This document shows, piece after piece, positions 1 through 12,425 of a DNA stretch of 64,000 nt; the first letter of the stretch is position 1, and each line of letters begins with the position of its first letter. The position numbers and the translations under genes were made by a program. The notes under the pieces were generated by a model, which was not told the origin of the DNA, searched no databases, and saw only the letters and a program-made list of their open reading frames with translations. The stretch is from Phorcus lineatus (Eukaryota > Mollusca > Gastropoda > Trochida > Trochidae), in the NCBI GenBank assembly GCA_921293015.1, contig OV121097.1:26385429-26449428 (forward strand), written 5' to 3'.

Positions 1-936
1 AGAATTGTGTATAGTTACACGAAAAAATACTTAGCCTGTGATTACAAAGTATTCACAAGTTCATCTTTATAAAGCATTTCATCAGGACAGTATAGGACCA
101 TAAGTATCCTTTGGACTATGGGGATAAGAACACGACGTCCTCATTCAAGGGTAGTATTGATTCAACACAGTCGAAATCTGAGACTGGTAATGGGTCCACT
201 CTTATAGGTAAGAGAATAATTTACTTGTTCAAAGCTTGTGGCCACCAACGTTAACACTGACATGCTCGGGAATTTTTTTAATTAATAATTGCGTACAGAA
301 CAATGAAGCATGGTATTGTGTAGAGGGGAGATATTCGAGTTGAGTTATTATCAATGATAGGTTTCATTATGGGTAGTGATTCCAGACTGGCCATCCACTT
401 TTTGATAAATATTAATGTGCACGTTTAGCGAATCCGGACATTAACCCGAATGAACATTACACGGACCATGTCTATAGAAAGAAAAGGTAAATACAAAGCG
501 ACAACAAAGTTGTTGTCTTCTAGTCAATTGCATTTGTTTTTTTCTGAAGATTTTTTTTCTGGTTTGTTGTTTATTGCAAGTATTTCAAGGTAGTGGTATC
601 TTTAGGGCACATTATATGAGACCTGAGATTGAAATGATTATATGAATTATATGTCAGAAAATACTGTAGAGTTAATGCTATAATTGTAATTCACAAAACC
701 TTTATCGTAAATACTTGCCAGTTAATAGATAATATCTATATTGATATTAATGCATATGTATGAATGAGACTGCACTAAGCTCAAGAATAATGCATTAAAA
801 TTCCATGTTATGTACGCAAAAAATACGACAAGGTGACATAATAAAAATTAAATCAAATTTATACTTGAGGATATTGGAAGATGCGGTAACGACTGTGGCG
901 AGAGAAAAATTGATAAATCACATGATTTTCACTTAC
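1..936. other. intron or flanking DNA of the METTL24-like gene
   Basis: AT-rich sequence downstream of the last recognisable exon. A 40-codon open stretch on the plus strand around 85-212 ends at a GTAAGA, but its product resembles nothing I know and it was not called. No repeat stands out. Confidence 0.4.
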
Positions 937-3900
937 ATTATTATGATTAAATTTATCTATGAAATATCCCAGGGTTCTTAGTTTCCATTTTTTGGCATTG
1001 ACTTTATTTTCCCCTGCTATTCCCATCTTTAGGAAATATACTTTTGGACTTCTCTGGTAGCTCTGCCGTTTCATACTGAAACAAATCAATAATCAAACAT
1101 TTTATTTGAATAAGTGTTCTAGCATTGCAACACAGCACACATGACATTATTTACAGTTATTAGTAGAGGTGTAACGACATGACAGAACCATAAGCAACTA
1201 CAAATCTCATCCACCGATGCAGGGATCGTATAGACATATGATCCCTGACCGATGTATGTATTATTCTGGTAAACATCTTGAATAGACGTGTTTAATTCAA
1301 AACTATGCGTGAAAATCTTAAAGAGTAATAAGCATATGTTAAAAGACGTCATTCTTAGCCTCATGAGCTGGTATGGATCGAGGTATGATATGGGGTATGA
1401 AGTGAAACATGACATTTCGTAACTTTTTATCCTACACCATACCTTTCCGAGAGCAAGACAATGTTACGAAAACCTTTTGATTCGAAAGTAATCTATCATT
1501 AAACAAATATGTTCACTTAGAGTACGGTTAGGGGAAAATGCTGTGAGCAGCCCAAGTTAGTATACTATTAATCATATTACTTTTGAATTATCTTCAAATC
1601 GTCAATTACAATCTGTAAAGCACAGCAATTGCATTACTCTGGCTGTATGTCGCCTAAGACGTTCACTCTTCAAAGGGAGATAACTCTACACTAAAAGTCT
1701 GCAGACATGAACTTAATAATGAATTTGAAGACAGGTCGATATGACTGATATCAACCATATCAGTCATACTAGGCCAAAATTGTCATATCAGTCATATTAG
1801 CCGTTTCTGTCATTAAAGTCGTCAGCCATATTAACCCTTACATCATGCATATTTGCTATAATAGCCATAAATGCCATAATGGTCGTATACAATGTAAGAA
1901 TTATTATTAGAAGATGTTTCGAAAGTATAATGATAATATGAAACATAAGATAAAAAGTTAACTGTTTTGTCGAAAAATTATGAAAAAATATCTTTTCACA
2001 AACCTTGGATCAAACGAAATGACGTTACACTTATATATTGTTGAAACGTCATCATCAAAGGAGAAGTCGTTGTTTATTCTGAAGAAAACAAAATTATAAA
2101 AAATACATATTTCACGCTATGAAAATGACAATTCTAGCCTAAACATTTGAATGGTTACCGCCAATTTGAGTGGAAAAAAGCTTTCTTTCGATGCTTGCAG
2201 GATTCACCATATTACTTTTCGGAATTGATTTGCAAAATTATGTGAGCTGTTGTTATGAAATTGAAATTCTTTTGAAAACGGCCTTAACCCTTATCATCTT
2301 AGCAGCTGCCTTTCATATATACTGGACGAAATGATTTAGGGATATTATGATGGGGATTTATGACGGAACTACCTCTGTTGTGGGAAAATGTCAAATGAAA
2401 CTACTAATAACGTTGGTATCGGAGTGTCTCTTAAAGACACTTTACCATAAAATAGATCTCACACTCAAAGACACTTTACCAGACACTTTACCATAAAATA
2501 GATCTCACGGAGAGTAACATAAACATTATTAGTTAAAGACAAAACATTTTGTTTTTAAATAATTAAATCGGTTCTTTAACGACATAACCAGCTAAAAACT
2601 TCAAATTCAAAAATTGATTTCAATTTATCGCATTATAAAAAGGGGTTTACACTAAATTGGCCGCAAATTATTCCACAATAAAGAATAATTGGGCTGTGTA
2701 GTTTTATACAAATGAAATATTAATAATGAGCATTAGCATAAAAATGAAGTTGATCAGCAATACCCTTGGTCATCCATTGTTATCTTTCACTGTGCTAGAA
2801 CGGTACATGCGACAGGAATATCGCTCACAATACTTACCCAAACGAATAAACCAGACAATCCTTGGATGGCCGAAACTGTACATCGTCACAAATCTCCCAT
2901 CCTCCATCCCCAACTTTTCCCATCCGTAACTTCCGCTTGCACCGGATGTCAATGTTGTCAATGTGACTAAAACGAAGTTTCATTGTTGCTTTTAATATAA
3001 TATTTTGGCCTACAACTTTAAGTGCTACCATATGAAAGATACCTCCAAACATCATATCAATTTAACGTTTCTCAAAGGTTGTCTAAGTTGCCGATTTTTG
3101 CCAACAGATGATCTCATCTTACTGAATATTATAATTACCTGGCTGCTGAAGTCAACATTACAGCTGCATACCGAAAGTTTGTTCACTTACCACTGAATCG
3201 TAGTGCAAATATCATGTAATTTGGATTTCGTTTCAACGTCAATAGAATAACTTCAGCGAAACTGACAATGGATCACCCACTGTCCATGTTTGAAATAGCC
3301 ATTCTTGAACTCCTTTTGGGATCTTGTGGCCTCTCGTGCGAATTTTGGCATATTGATATAGACAGAAAGTCTATATAGTAGTAGGGTAGGGTCTATAGGT
3401 ATATATGTCTTTCTAAAGCTATTTCTAAGCGATACACGCCCCTGTGCAGAAAGGGTCATATTTTCGAAATTTTGATTTCGTTAAATGTTAAATGAAATGT
3501 TCCATATCGACTCTTTGAGATTAAAACCAATCTAATCACATTGACTTTGTGCTACGGAACAAACGTGACTACTTTTTAAAGAAGTTGATTTTATGGAGAG
3601 AAATAAAAATTTCGACCACCGAGATAAAGAATTTCGACCCCTGGTCACTTCAATGGCCTGCCAAAACTGTTACGGGTAATTGTGGGGGTACGATGAACAT
3701 TTGCCTTAAAGAAATATGGATCTCCATATATCTGTATTGAAAGTTCAATATTATGCGTTTCTTTTTCGCAACACTATGATACCTCAAAAGCATCTCATGA
3801 TATTTGTACTAGTATATTCAGGTAGGTGAACAAACTTTTGGTATGCAGCTGTATATGAAATTGACAAGGGTAGCAAACTGATTGTTAAAAATCTTAGGCC

Positions 3901-6900
3901 TACCTGTGATACGTTTTAAAAAGGGCATCTGCAGTCATATTTTCCATTTGATCTTTTTCAGGGATAATAATCTGCAACAATCCGATATTACCTCTAAACA
4001 AACATCGTCATAGAATATAGAATTATTACTGAAAGATATATAAGGATTCAATAAAATCCTTTGACATAGAATCAAATTACATTACAATCAGTTTAATGGA
4101 AACATTTGTCAGTCTGCAAAATTTTTAGTCCGAGAATTCGTCCAAGATTTTCTGATTTCTTGAAAATGATATTCGTATCAATGATTTCTTTTTTAAGACA
4201 TAGTAATATTTCAGAATACTCTGGTTTGTCATAATGTCCCAATTTCAATACTGATCCTCTATTTTTTTCTAATGTAAATGTTATATAATTTATCGATAAA
4301 AATGAACATAGGCCCGCAACAAAACACTAATTGTTGAGCCAAGCATTTCTTAAGAGAGATAAATTCCCCTTTACTACTATTCTCAAATCGCATGTATTTC
4401 TAAGCCGGATTTAGCAATACAAGAGTTATACCGTTAAATGCATATACATTTACTAAGGCTGTCTGCATCATTGGTAAAGTATTCAGAACTGTACTTAAAA
4501 TGAACATAAACTTCCCGAGAATATTAATTACATAATTAATAAATAACAGATTTCATTGAAACTTTACATAATTAACCGTACCATTAAATCATTATTATAT
4601 ATCGCAATGTTATCAATTTCCCAACGCTTCATCTCTCTAAAAATTATTCCTGACGTACATGTTGCAATACGTTTATACAGTGGCGGATCCAGGATTTTTG
4701 AAGGGGGGGGGGGAGATTCGGATGCAGATTCAAATTGTCAACAGGGGGAGGTGGGGGGATCCGCCACTGTTTATGCATCTGTTTCCAAGTGTGGATCGAA
4801 TTGAATTACTTTTGGTGATGCAGACTCCTATCCACTACAACAGATGTTGCTCAAGTCATATCCTGTAACGCATAAACTTACTTATCATGTTCCATGATCT
4901 TTTATAGATATTGCTCCTATTAAAATTTTCTATTAATAAATCTGACATTGGTGTTATAAAGTATGATATAGCTTTGATGCTAACCATGGAAATTAAATCA
5001 TTTTGCTTAAAAGGGCGGTAGCACGTTTTCTTAGATAAATAAAGTCAACTTACGTTTACAGATATAAATGTTACCAATTGCATGACAATGTATTTTAATC
5101 AAAAGAAGTACTTTTAAACAAAACGTAACTTATCTGTTAAGAAATGTGAATTAATAAACTTACGTGGCCATTCTTTCTTAGATTATCAAGAACTGGATCA
5201 CCAGAATAATCCGACTCTGACATCGGAAAGGTATTTCTTGTTTCAGTCACCCCTTTTATTTGTGTCCTATTGTTAATCTGTAATGAAAAACAACTTAAAA
5301 TCGTTGTGACTAAAAAGTGTTTAGCTTCAGGATTCGTACTCAAAATATCAAAATTTATCGTAAGGCCTTCTTTCAGTCTTACATGACATGTAAAGTGGCA
5401 TGAAAGTCAATGTTAAACGGCCTTGTGTGATCAAATGGTGTTTGTTCTTTTAAGATGGTAGCCTTTAATGACGTTTAGCTATTGGCTAAACACAATCGGT
5501 GATATCTTTTAATTAATTCTGAATTCGTTTTCTTATCAAAATTACACTTTTAGCAATACCTGCTGGTGAGTTTATGAGGACCGTTTTAGAAAATGACGCT
5601 TTTCTTCACAAAATACTTGTTAATTTGTTTCTTCAATCAGTGTCACAAATCTTTGATACAAAGATGTTTTATTCATTCCCATATTGGGTTAGCATGTATT
5701 TTTAGCCTGGGAATGGCCCGTTTAAGAACAGAGGTTAGCACAGGAGTTAATCAGCAAACGCCATTCCTTCGAATGCTGAAACAAATCATTTGCGTTGTGC
5801 AAGTTGTGATGAACGTAACCTTTAAACAAATCTTTGGTAACATGAGATGAAGGGCAGTATGAAGAATACTCCTTTCACAACTTTCATTTCGGTGATTATT
5901 ATCGTGCTAGTGCTTATGTATCATCCCAACTTGGGATCGCGTCCCATCTTAAGATGGGACGCGTCCCAACTTGGAATTCCAAGTTGGGACGTCCGATCTT
6001 GAGATGGGACGGCAGATACTTTAACATGTTTATAATATCCTTATTCTAATGTTGAATTTAGTAATAACATGATAACATGTATCATTTAGATAAGTGCTTC
6101 AAGGACATCGAAAGATATTTTGATTTTATGTTAATTTTCATGACTTATTGGCTATATATATCTCTCATCGCAAAGGAGTCTTTCATCATAGCCCAATACG
6201 ATTTCAAAAGTAATTCTTACACAAAGTCTTATAAATTATTTCATTATATTCTTAAATATTATTAATTATGTTGCATGTTAAGCAAATAAAAAAAGGATTT
6301 ATATTCAATTATACACTCAAAACCTACTCTAAGCGAATACCAAGAATGCTAATCTAATGCCTTGTAATCAGTTCAATTTCTGACACATAAACCGTTCCGT
6401 TAAGCAAGATTCCAATGTACTTATATATTGTGTTTGATAGTCGAATCTAAAAGTGTATGTATGTATGTAACATAATTCACAAACACTAACCTATAAGTGG
6501 TGTTCCCTCAATGCTTATAAGATGTCCAGTAAATAAATCCAGTTATGTCTCCTCATATTTCCGATCGAACCTGATCTGATCAGTGTCGTGATGCAAATGG
6601 CAAACATACCTGCTTGGTAGTTCAGAGATGGGTGTGGGTTGGGTGGGAAGGGGGGGGATGTCCGAAAGAAGGGATTTTGGTAAACATCCGGTTCGGTTAT
6701 GACACTAATACCTGTGTGTCACCTTCCAATTAGTGACAAGAATGGGTACCAATTGCACATGAGCATGCTTGTAACACTACAAAGGTACACGCCGAGCGTT
6801 TGTTGTTTTAGTCAATGTTCATCATTCATTTTTATCAAGGCATTTGCCCCTATCGGCAATATCTCTGATAGGTGGAAGCAGACGTGATCAAACCCTAACC

Positions 6901-9900
6901 AAAAACAACAACAAATATAATGTTTAGTGTTATTGTATTGTTATTCGATGAAAGTTGTTTTGCCACACTAAATATATTCAAAATATGTTTTTCATTAACA
7001 GAACGATTATCATGTCACGTAACCAAAATGAAATCTAACATCATCCATTGATTATTTATGGGGAAATAGCACGCTTTTCAATAGATTTTTTAAAACAAGA
7101 TAACTTAGTTTCCAAGATTTGCGAAAGAAGATTATGGTTTCAACAATTTTTTTTCATTTCTATAAAAAGAAATTAGATTTGGAAGCAAGCTGGAAGCTTA
7201 TATTTATATTAATGCCGCTCCAATAAAAATCATATTTTGAAACCATCCAACATGCAACACAAAGTCAAACAAATACGATGTACAGTTGCAGCACAATACG
7301 TTAAGATATTCAATATTGCAAAGGCGATTTCTTCATGCTAATTTAGAAATGCAATATTTCAACTCATTTCTTATCAATATTACAAGAAGATTTTAAACGG
7401 ATCACTAGATTTTTTGACACAAACCCTTGTTGAGAAAAATTATTCTACTGTTTTCTACATAGCCCGAGGTAACATATGATTTTGATCAGTATTAAAAGGT
7501 TGCTTTTTCATATGTACAAGCGTCTATCTAGGCTTGTTAAAAGCGTTGAAATGAGAGAATTGTTGTGTGTTGTTACTGCTAATACGTTAATCAACTGATC
7601 CGTACATAAGTCAAATAAGATGAGTAGGTGAGAGGAAAGAATTACATTTCAGTGTAATATTGTTATTTTACAGCTGAAAGTTTACTTAACTAATCGTTTT
7701 GTTATCTTTAGATTAGCTACTTAACATGTCCCCCGAAAAAAGGCATTAGGTTTGTAAATACACATCAATGAAGTTTATTGATATACTAAGACTTATCTAG
7801 TTATTTTGTGCTGACATACATGTACTAGTGTAATATCTTCAGAGGACTAAGTTATTCATATTGTTATTGCTTACACAAATCTGATATAGAAACTGTCATT
7901 GCTTATTGTAAAATATTCGATATTTCATTGTATGAAAATATGCAATATGTGCAATCATATAATGGTTAGTAAGTATATTTCTATGATTTAAATTTAAAAC
8001 ATGTGTTACACAAAATTCAGAATTTATATACAAAAAGAAAAAAGGATTGGCAAACAGGCAGCAAATGCTTATATAAATTCTTTTCCTGAACCAAACATAA
8101 ACTATTTAGATATCAAGTACATTGGTGGAAATATACATTTGCAATTATTCTTACTAAACTCAAATTCATATTATGCTTTGTCTACCTTACATTTTTTGTA
8201 CAAATTGTAGGAAAGAGCTTTAAAAAATGATAAATATATATTATTAGGAGTTCGTTAACACTCTGTGACAAAGATTTGTCGCCGTTAAGATAGATTTTAG
8301 TATATTGTTATGAGTTACGAGGGAATATTCAAACCCAAAGGTTGGCACTATTTGAAAATATCTAAAATGTTGGGGAACCAGACTTCGATAATAGGAACTT
8401 TTAATTATTTTTATATTTGATACAATCAACCAAGTCGCCAATTTGATGAACAAGATAGTACTCTGTTAAAACAACATGGGGTTTTGGTGTCTCCATATGT
8501 TGTTTTAGCCTAACAGTTCCTACGGTGGGCAAATTGGTGTCCAATCATCCGTTCTCTGTCACGCCAAGCTGACACATTAACAAATTCAGTCTAGTCAGTG
8601 CTGCATTGTAACGATGGAGAGTACCTTAATTTCTGTTTATACATATATAGGAGGTTTTTGCATGGATTATTCATTTCTCTGTATCAGGTACGTTTTTTAA
8701 TTATATATTTTTGAAAAAGCAATTTATCACTAGTATTGTAAAACTTGGATCTGTATTAGAATAACTTCATATCTGTGATTGTTAATAGTTTATACCACCT
8801 TTTTGTAAAGAAACTAAGATACAAAGATGTCTCTGTGATGTCAGCTGTTCGATCTACGCATGTATTGTTCGTTTGAAAAATGCTGAAAACTACTATCTAA
8901 ATATAAATCTATACATTGATCTGATTTTGTTATGTCTCTTAACAAATGTGATTCAATCAGTAATCAAATGTGACTTTAGATAAATGTTTGAGGTGTGTTG
9001 AATCGTTCGTACTCGATAACATATGAAACCGAGTGAAAAAGTGAAGTAAATGAACATCAAATCAAATTTTCTTCTTAGGTGTGAAAAGAATATAACAAAA
9101 CTATCTAAAAACATGTTTTACTAACACAAATTATTATAAAATATGAATATTATTAACATGTTTAAGTATCCTCCGTCCCATCTCAAGATGGGACGTCCCA
9201 ACTTGGAATCCGGATCCGCAGTTGGGATGATACACTTACATTACTGGATAAATACAACAGGGATGACAAAAATATCCTTGAACGAAAATATTTGTTAAGA
9301 TCTACAATTTCGTTACGGATGGAACTTCTTCCTTTCTATATTTATAATATTCTGAAAAGCTTAAAACTTTTTTTTATAAAATGTAGCTTAGTTAGTTAGT
9401 TATCAACCGATAGATAAATATTATATACAGAAAACAATAAGACAATATCATTTCTATATTATTGTCAATTAACAGAATATTTCAAAACGTTTCTTATTTT
9501 CATAAATATGGCAATTAAGTTACAGAGGGAATATGTTATGATTTATATTTTATTAGTATATTTTATATTAATTAGATGACCACCTTAACACTTCAAGCCC
9601 ATTTTTGGTTTCGTTTCTGCTTTAGATTAGTTTCCAAATTACATCTGAGACATTGGCGCGCGCTACTGTCCAGTTTTCGATCACAAAAATCAAGACTACC
9701 TGTTTAATGTCCTCATACTAAGCTGATAAGCATTAGGATGCTGATCTTTAAAAACAACCACTACTTCTAGACAAAAAAAAACACAATTTCTTAAGTTCTA
9801 CATGTGTGAATCCAGCAACATACTCTGTTCCCTTTTAAGAAGTTTATCAAAATCATATAATTCTAAATAAAATTAAGATGTTAAAAACTTAAGGTACCGT

Positions 9901-9975
9901 AAATGCAAGGGTGAAAATGGCGGTGAGAAGGACTCCAAAGCCTATTTTACGTCCTAGGGAAGCGGTAACTCCCAT
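937..9975 (-). CDS. METTL24-like (Methyltransf_22-type) gene, six 5' exons, 3' end outside window
   Basis: Exons on the minus strand: 9898-9975, 5164-5277, 3904-3971, 2838-2966, 2004-2078 and 937-1075. They sum to 603 nt (201 codons), and every junction is in phase with AG/GT borders. The first exon starts with ATG and encodes a basic stretch followed by a hydrophobic segment (residues about 11-26), read as a signal anchor. The next two exons look like a stem. Exon 4 carries GKVGDGGWEICDD and CLVYSFG; exon 5 continues INNDFSFDDD and ends ISFDPS; exon 6 has a WKLRTLGYFIDKF stretch. This order of GDGGW, YSFGINNDFSFD and FDPS is the SAM-binding half of METTL24-like proteins, often Golgi or secretory type II membrane proteins. 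The exon with the acidic YLKIDIE-like motif is not found in 1-936, so the gene should continue off the left edge. The donor of exon 1 (GTACCT) is weak, and an AG directly before the ATG may mark a 5'UTR intron. Substrate unknown. Confidence 0.72.
1738..1880. repeat. degenerate short tandem repeat (CATATCAGTCATA type)
   Basis: Three or so imperfect units of about 28 bp built on CATATCAGTCATAYTAG are followed by diverging copies with GCCATAA. It lies in the intron between exons 5 and 6 of the METTL24-like gene. Confidence 0.5.
2345..2400. repeat. fragment related to the MITE at 57.6-58.1 kb
   Basis: A stretch reading GACGGAACTACCTCTGTTG resembles the right terminal repeat of the element near 58062-58110. 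Only one end is seen here, so this is a solo or truncated copy. A small duplication of GACACTTTACC units follows at 2425-2505. Confidence 0.4.
3159..3852. mobile_element. MITE copy A, CAGCTGCATACC terminal repeats
   Basis: The left end CAGCTGCATACCGAAAGTTT is matched by an inverted right end at 3821-3850 (GTGAACAAACTTTTGGTATG). Similarity between the ends extends about 75 bp inward. TA flanks both ends, which suggests a TA target. No transposase is encoded. Copies B (17.8 kb) and C (22.8 kb) share the ends, and the interior around 3640-3680 matches copy B in inverse orientation. It sits in the intron between exons 3 and 4 of the METTL24-like gene. Confidence 0.75.
4679..4768. mobile_element. 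90-bp hAT-like micro-element
   Basis: The ends AGTGGCGGATCC and GGATCCGCCACT are perfect inverted repeats around a G-rich centre. The flanks GTTTATAC (4671-4678) and GTTTATGC (4769-4776) match at 7 of 8 bases, fitting the 8-bp duplication of hAT elements. A similar degenerate sequence is seen near 49860-49915. Confidence 0.6.
5917..9234. mobile_element. 3.3 kb terminal-inverted-repeat element with palindromic ends, no clear gene
   Basis: The left end TGTATCATCCCAACT and right end AGTTGGGATGATACA are inverted copies flanked by CTTA on both sides (5913-5916 and 9235-9238). The inverted similarity continues over 150 bp, through palindromic blocks based on CGTCCCATCTTAAGATGGGA and CGTCCCAACTTGG, then through ATACTT.AACATGTT sequence. 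The 3 kb interior is AT-rich with only short open frames (for example 8001-8210 plus and 8244-8453 minus) resembling nothing known. It lies inside the large first intron of the METTL24-like gene. Superfamily not recognised; it may be non-autonomous. Confidence 0.65.
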
Positions 9976-10574
9976 CTGGAAACGAGAAAATGATTAGATG
10001 GTTAGAAATGTACATGTACAAGTCATGGAAACCCTTAAAGGCACTAGTGCACGCTTTTACGGTTTGAATTGGCTATTTTAAGATTTACGAGGACTTACGC
10101 ATTCACAAATCTATGGTTAGCTGTGCACAAAACGGATAAATTATTGACACTTGGAAACGGCTGAACTAGCACTGTGTGTAGCTATATTGAATTTACCTAA
10201 ACTCTGAACTGAGAACAAATCATGAAATATGTTTTATGATAGCAATGTTGTGAATTAACCGATTTAAAAACACAGTATTAGCATTATTATTAGATTGACC
10301 ACATGCCGTTTCCGCTTTTCTGGTTATGAGCAAAATCTTAATATTTCCGATATCGTAGTTCATGCGGATTTAATATAACGTAACATTAAATACTTCCGGC
10401 CTTTAAAAATCCACTTTACTACTTTGTTAAATAACTTACGAGGTAGATTACTTGAGTGAGGGTCGTGAATATTATCGAGAGATATGCAGTATCTGTGCAT
10501 TCGTTGTGTTTACGAAATATTGGCGTGCACTAGTGCGTTTAATGTATAAGTAAAATATAGCCTCTCCTGATACA
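9976..10574. other. upstream of METTL24-like gene; nothing recognised
   Basis: About 600 bp of AT-rich DNA immediately 5' of the first coding exon. It would hold the promoter or 5'UTR of that gene. I see no clear TATA box or repeat. Confidence 0.4.
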
Positions 10575-10860
10575 TAGAGATTATTACCCGAGGAAGTGTG
10601 TCATATGACTTTTATGAAACGAGTGTGAATTTTTGTATTACCCGAGCGAGAGCGAGGGTAATACACTAATTCGCACAAGTTTAATAAAAGTCATATGACA
10701 CACTTCCGAGGATAATAATTTCTTTATTACTGATTCTACTTCATTTCAAAGGCATGGAAATATTTAGAAAACGGCATCCTTCCCTTCCGCCGGCCCGCTA
10801 CAGTGACGTCACGAACAATAATTTAATGACGTCACAGACGACGAAATACGGTAACTCGCG
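10575..10860. repeat. foldback repeat with TGACGTCA sites, copy I
   Basis: Arms of about 65 bp (left containing GTGTGTCATATGACTTTTAT, right its inverse near 10682-10712) flank a core GAGCGAGAGCGAG. Downstream are two palindromic TGACGTCA (CRE-type) motifs at 10804-10811 and 10827-10834. The same design, hairpin with GAGCG..GCGAG apex then CRE motifs, recurs at 26.5 and 45.3 kb. Confidence 0.6.
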
Positions 10861-12000
10861 CTAAGACAATCGTTGCTAGGCAAAAGTGATATGTGCACAC
10901 GTGCTCATATTGAAAATATGACACCGCTTGTGAATAACCATATGGGTAGTAAAGGGTATTATTACTTAGCTGTAAGACAACCCTGTCATCCATTGTGTTT
11001 GTTCTAAGAGTAGAAATACAATCTGGAAACTCCAACATATCTTACAATATGAGTGCAAACAAATGTTCCTAATTCCGTTTAACTAAGATAGGTAATGTAT
11101 TTCGAGGGGTAAGTCATTAACGGGCACATTTTCATAGGACCGAATATAAGAAATGATGAGTCACTGCAACAAATCAACAGGTTAGTCTCATCAATTCTTT
11201 TCTTTTACTTTCCTCAAACAGGTATGTATCAAGTATATTTAGTATGCAGTATAAATATTTATATAATTATATAGGTGTACATATACATCCATTCAAAGCA
11301 TATACATCAATTGCAATATATATATCATTTTATAACAATGTGCATTGATGTTGAATTTAAACGTCAATGTGTTAATATTTTCGAGAAATGATTGCATTTC
11401 AATGAACTTATTTCAGTCTCAGTTTCACATTCACAGCTTAATCATTTCTAGGAAATACTCTTTGACATCACTCGTGATGTTGTCCGATTTTTCGTCATGA
11501 CCAAAGAGAGTGTACAATCGAGTTTTATCATTTTGACTATATCTCAACCAGTGTTCTCATTCTCACTCGCCCAATCTGTGTCTCATTCGTTATTTCAACC
11601 ACTGTGTTAATCTCAATCTTTATCTCATTACCAGTCTTTCTCAATTCGATATGCAGATATTTTAACTCAATCAAACAAAGGCATTTTTACGATTCAAGTG
11701 AGTCTGGGGTTGTTATCGAAATTCTAACAGGACACGGAAACTAGAATGAAAATACTGCTTTCTGATTGGTCACATTTGTAGTGATTATTTCGCTAATATC
11801 ACCTCTAAATATTTACGACCATTCATACGCGCACGTTTACAAACTCCATTCGCTGAACTTACTGTTTTCATCGCCTTACAGACAACAGCAAAATAAATTT
11901 AGAATCAATTCTATACAGACATTGAGAATACCATATTAAATCCATAATGTGATTTATTTGTTGTAGAAGTATTTTATGTTTTTATCACTAAATTTAATCC
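10861..12000. other. gene-free stretch
   Basis: AT-rich sequence with no convincing exon on either strand. The short minus-strand frame at 10832-11038 overlaps the foldback repeat and was not accepted. Confidence 0.4.
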
Positions 12001-12160
12001 ACCAAACCGGGCTCGCTTCGTGCCGTAACGCGCGGTAATAGCGATTCGTCAAGTGAACAGACGAGCTCGGTTTGAAATTAACTTTAGGGGTGAAAAATGC
12101 ACGACATACAACCCCAAAATTTAAAAAAGAATGAATTTATCTCCTAAATGATGATCCTCA
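12001..12160. repeat. small foldback plus GGGGTGAAAAATGCACGAC repeat
   Basis: CAAACCGGGCTCG and CGAGCTCGGTTTG face each other over about 75 bp. Directly after is AGGGGTGAAAAATGCACGAC followed by a stretch ending GAATTTATCTCCTAAAT. The latter unit occurs again, tandemly duplicated, at 37.05-37.17 kb. Confidence 0.5.
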
Positions 12161-12289
12161 CTCAAAATTGGGACCATCTGCAGATAAGCGTGATTCAGTA
12201 ATCAAATTATTAAAAATGAAAAATCTAACCTAACTCAAAAACCTCCCCACAAAATACTTCAAAATAGCTTCTTTGAGTGGCAGTTGGTA

Positions 12290-12425
12290 TGATGAAGAAA
12301 ATAGGAAATTTATGGATTAACAACTTCTTTATTGCAAAGAGATGCGACGTTTCGGTGTAGATACTAACACCGTTATCAAGCAAGTGATACTCAAGGTTAA
12401 TCCATAAATTTCCTATTTTCTTCTA
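12290..12425 (-). mobile_element. Penelope-type hairpin repeat with hammerhead-like core
   Basis: Arms AGAAAATAGGAAATTTATGG and its inverse (ending near 12423) enclose a minus-strand CTTGATAACGGTGT..ACACCGAAACGTCGC at 12344-12380. Paired GGTGT/ACACC followed by GAAAC is the layout of hammerhead-like motifs in Penelope-like element terminal repeats. The CUGAUGA box is degenerate, so activity is doubtful. Confidence 0.45.

Noticed and set aside
85..212. 40-codon open plus-strand stretch ending at GTAAGA
   Set aside because: Length is within chance expectation and the product resembles nothing known.
1119..1415. 98-aa minus-strand frame
   Set aside because: Falls within a METTL24-like intron between two well-supported exons, and has no recognisable motif.
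5593..5850. 85-aa plus-strand frame
   Set aside because: No motif, no splice or poly(A) context, AT-rich composition like surrounding intron.
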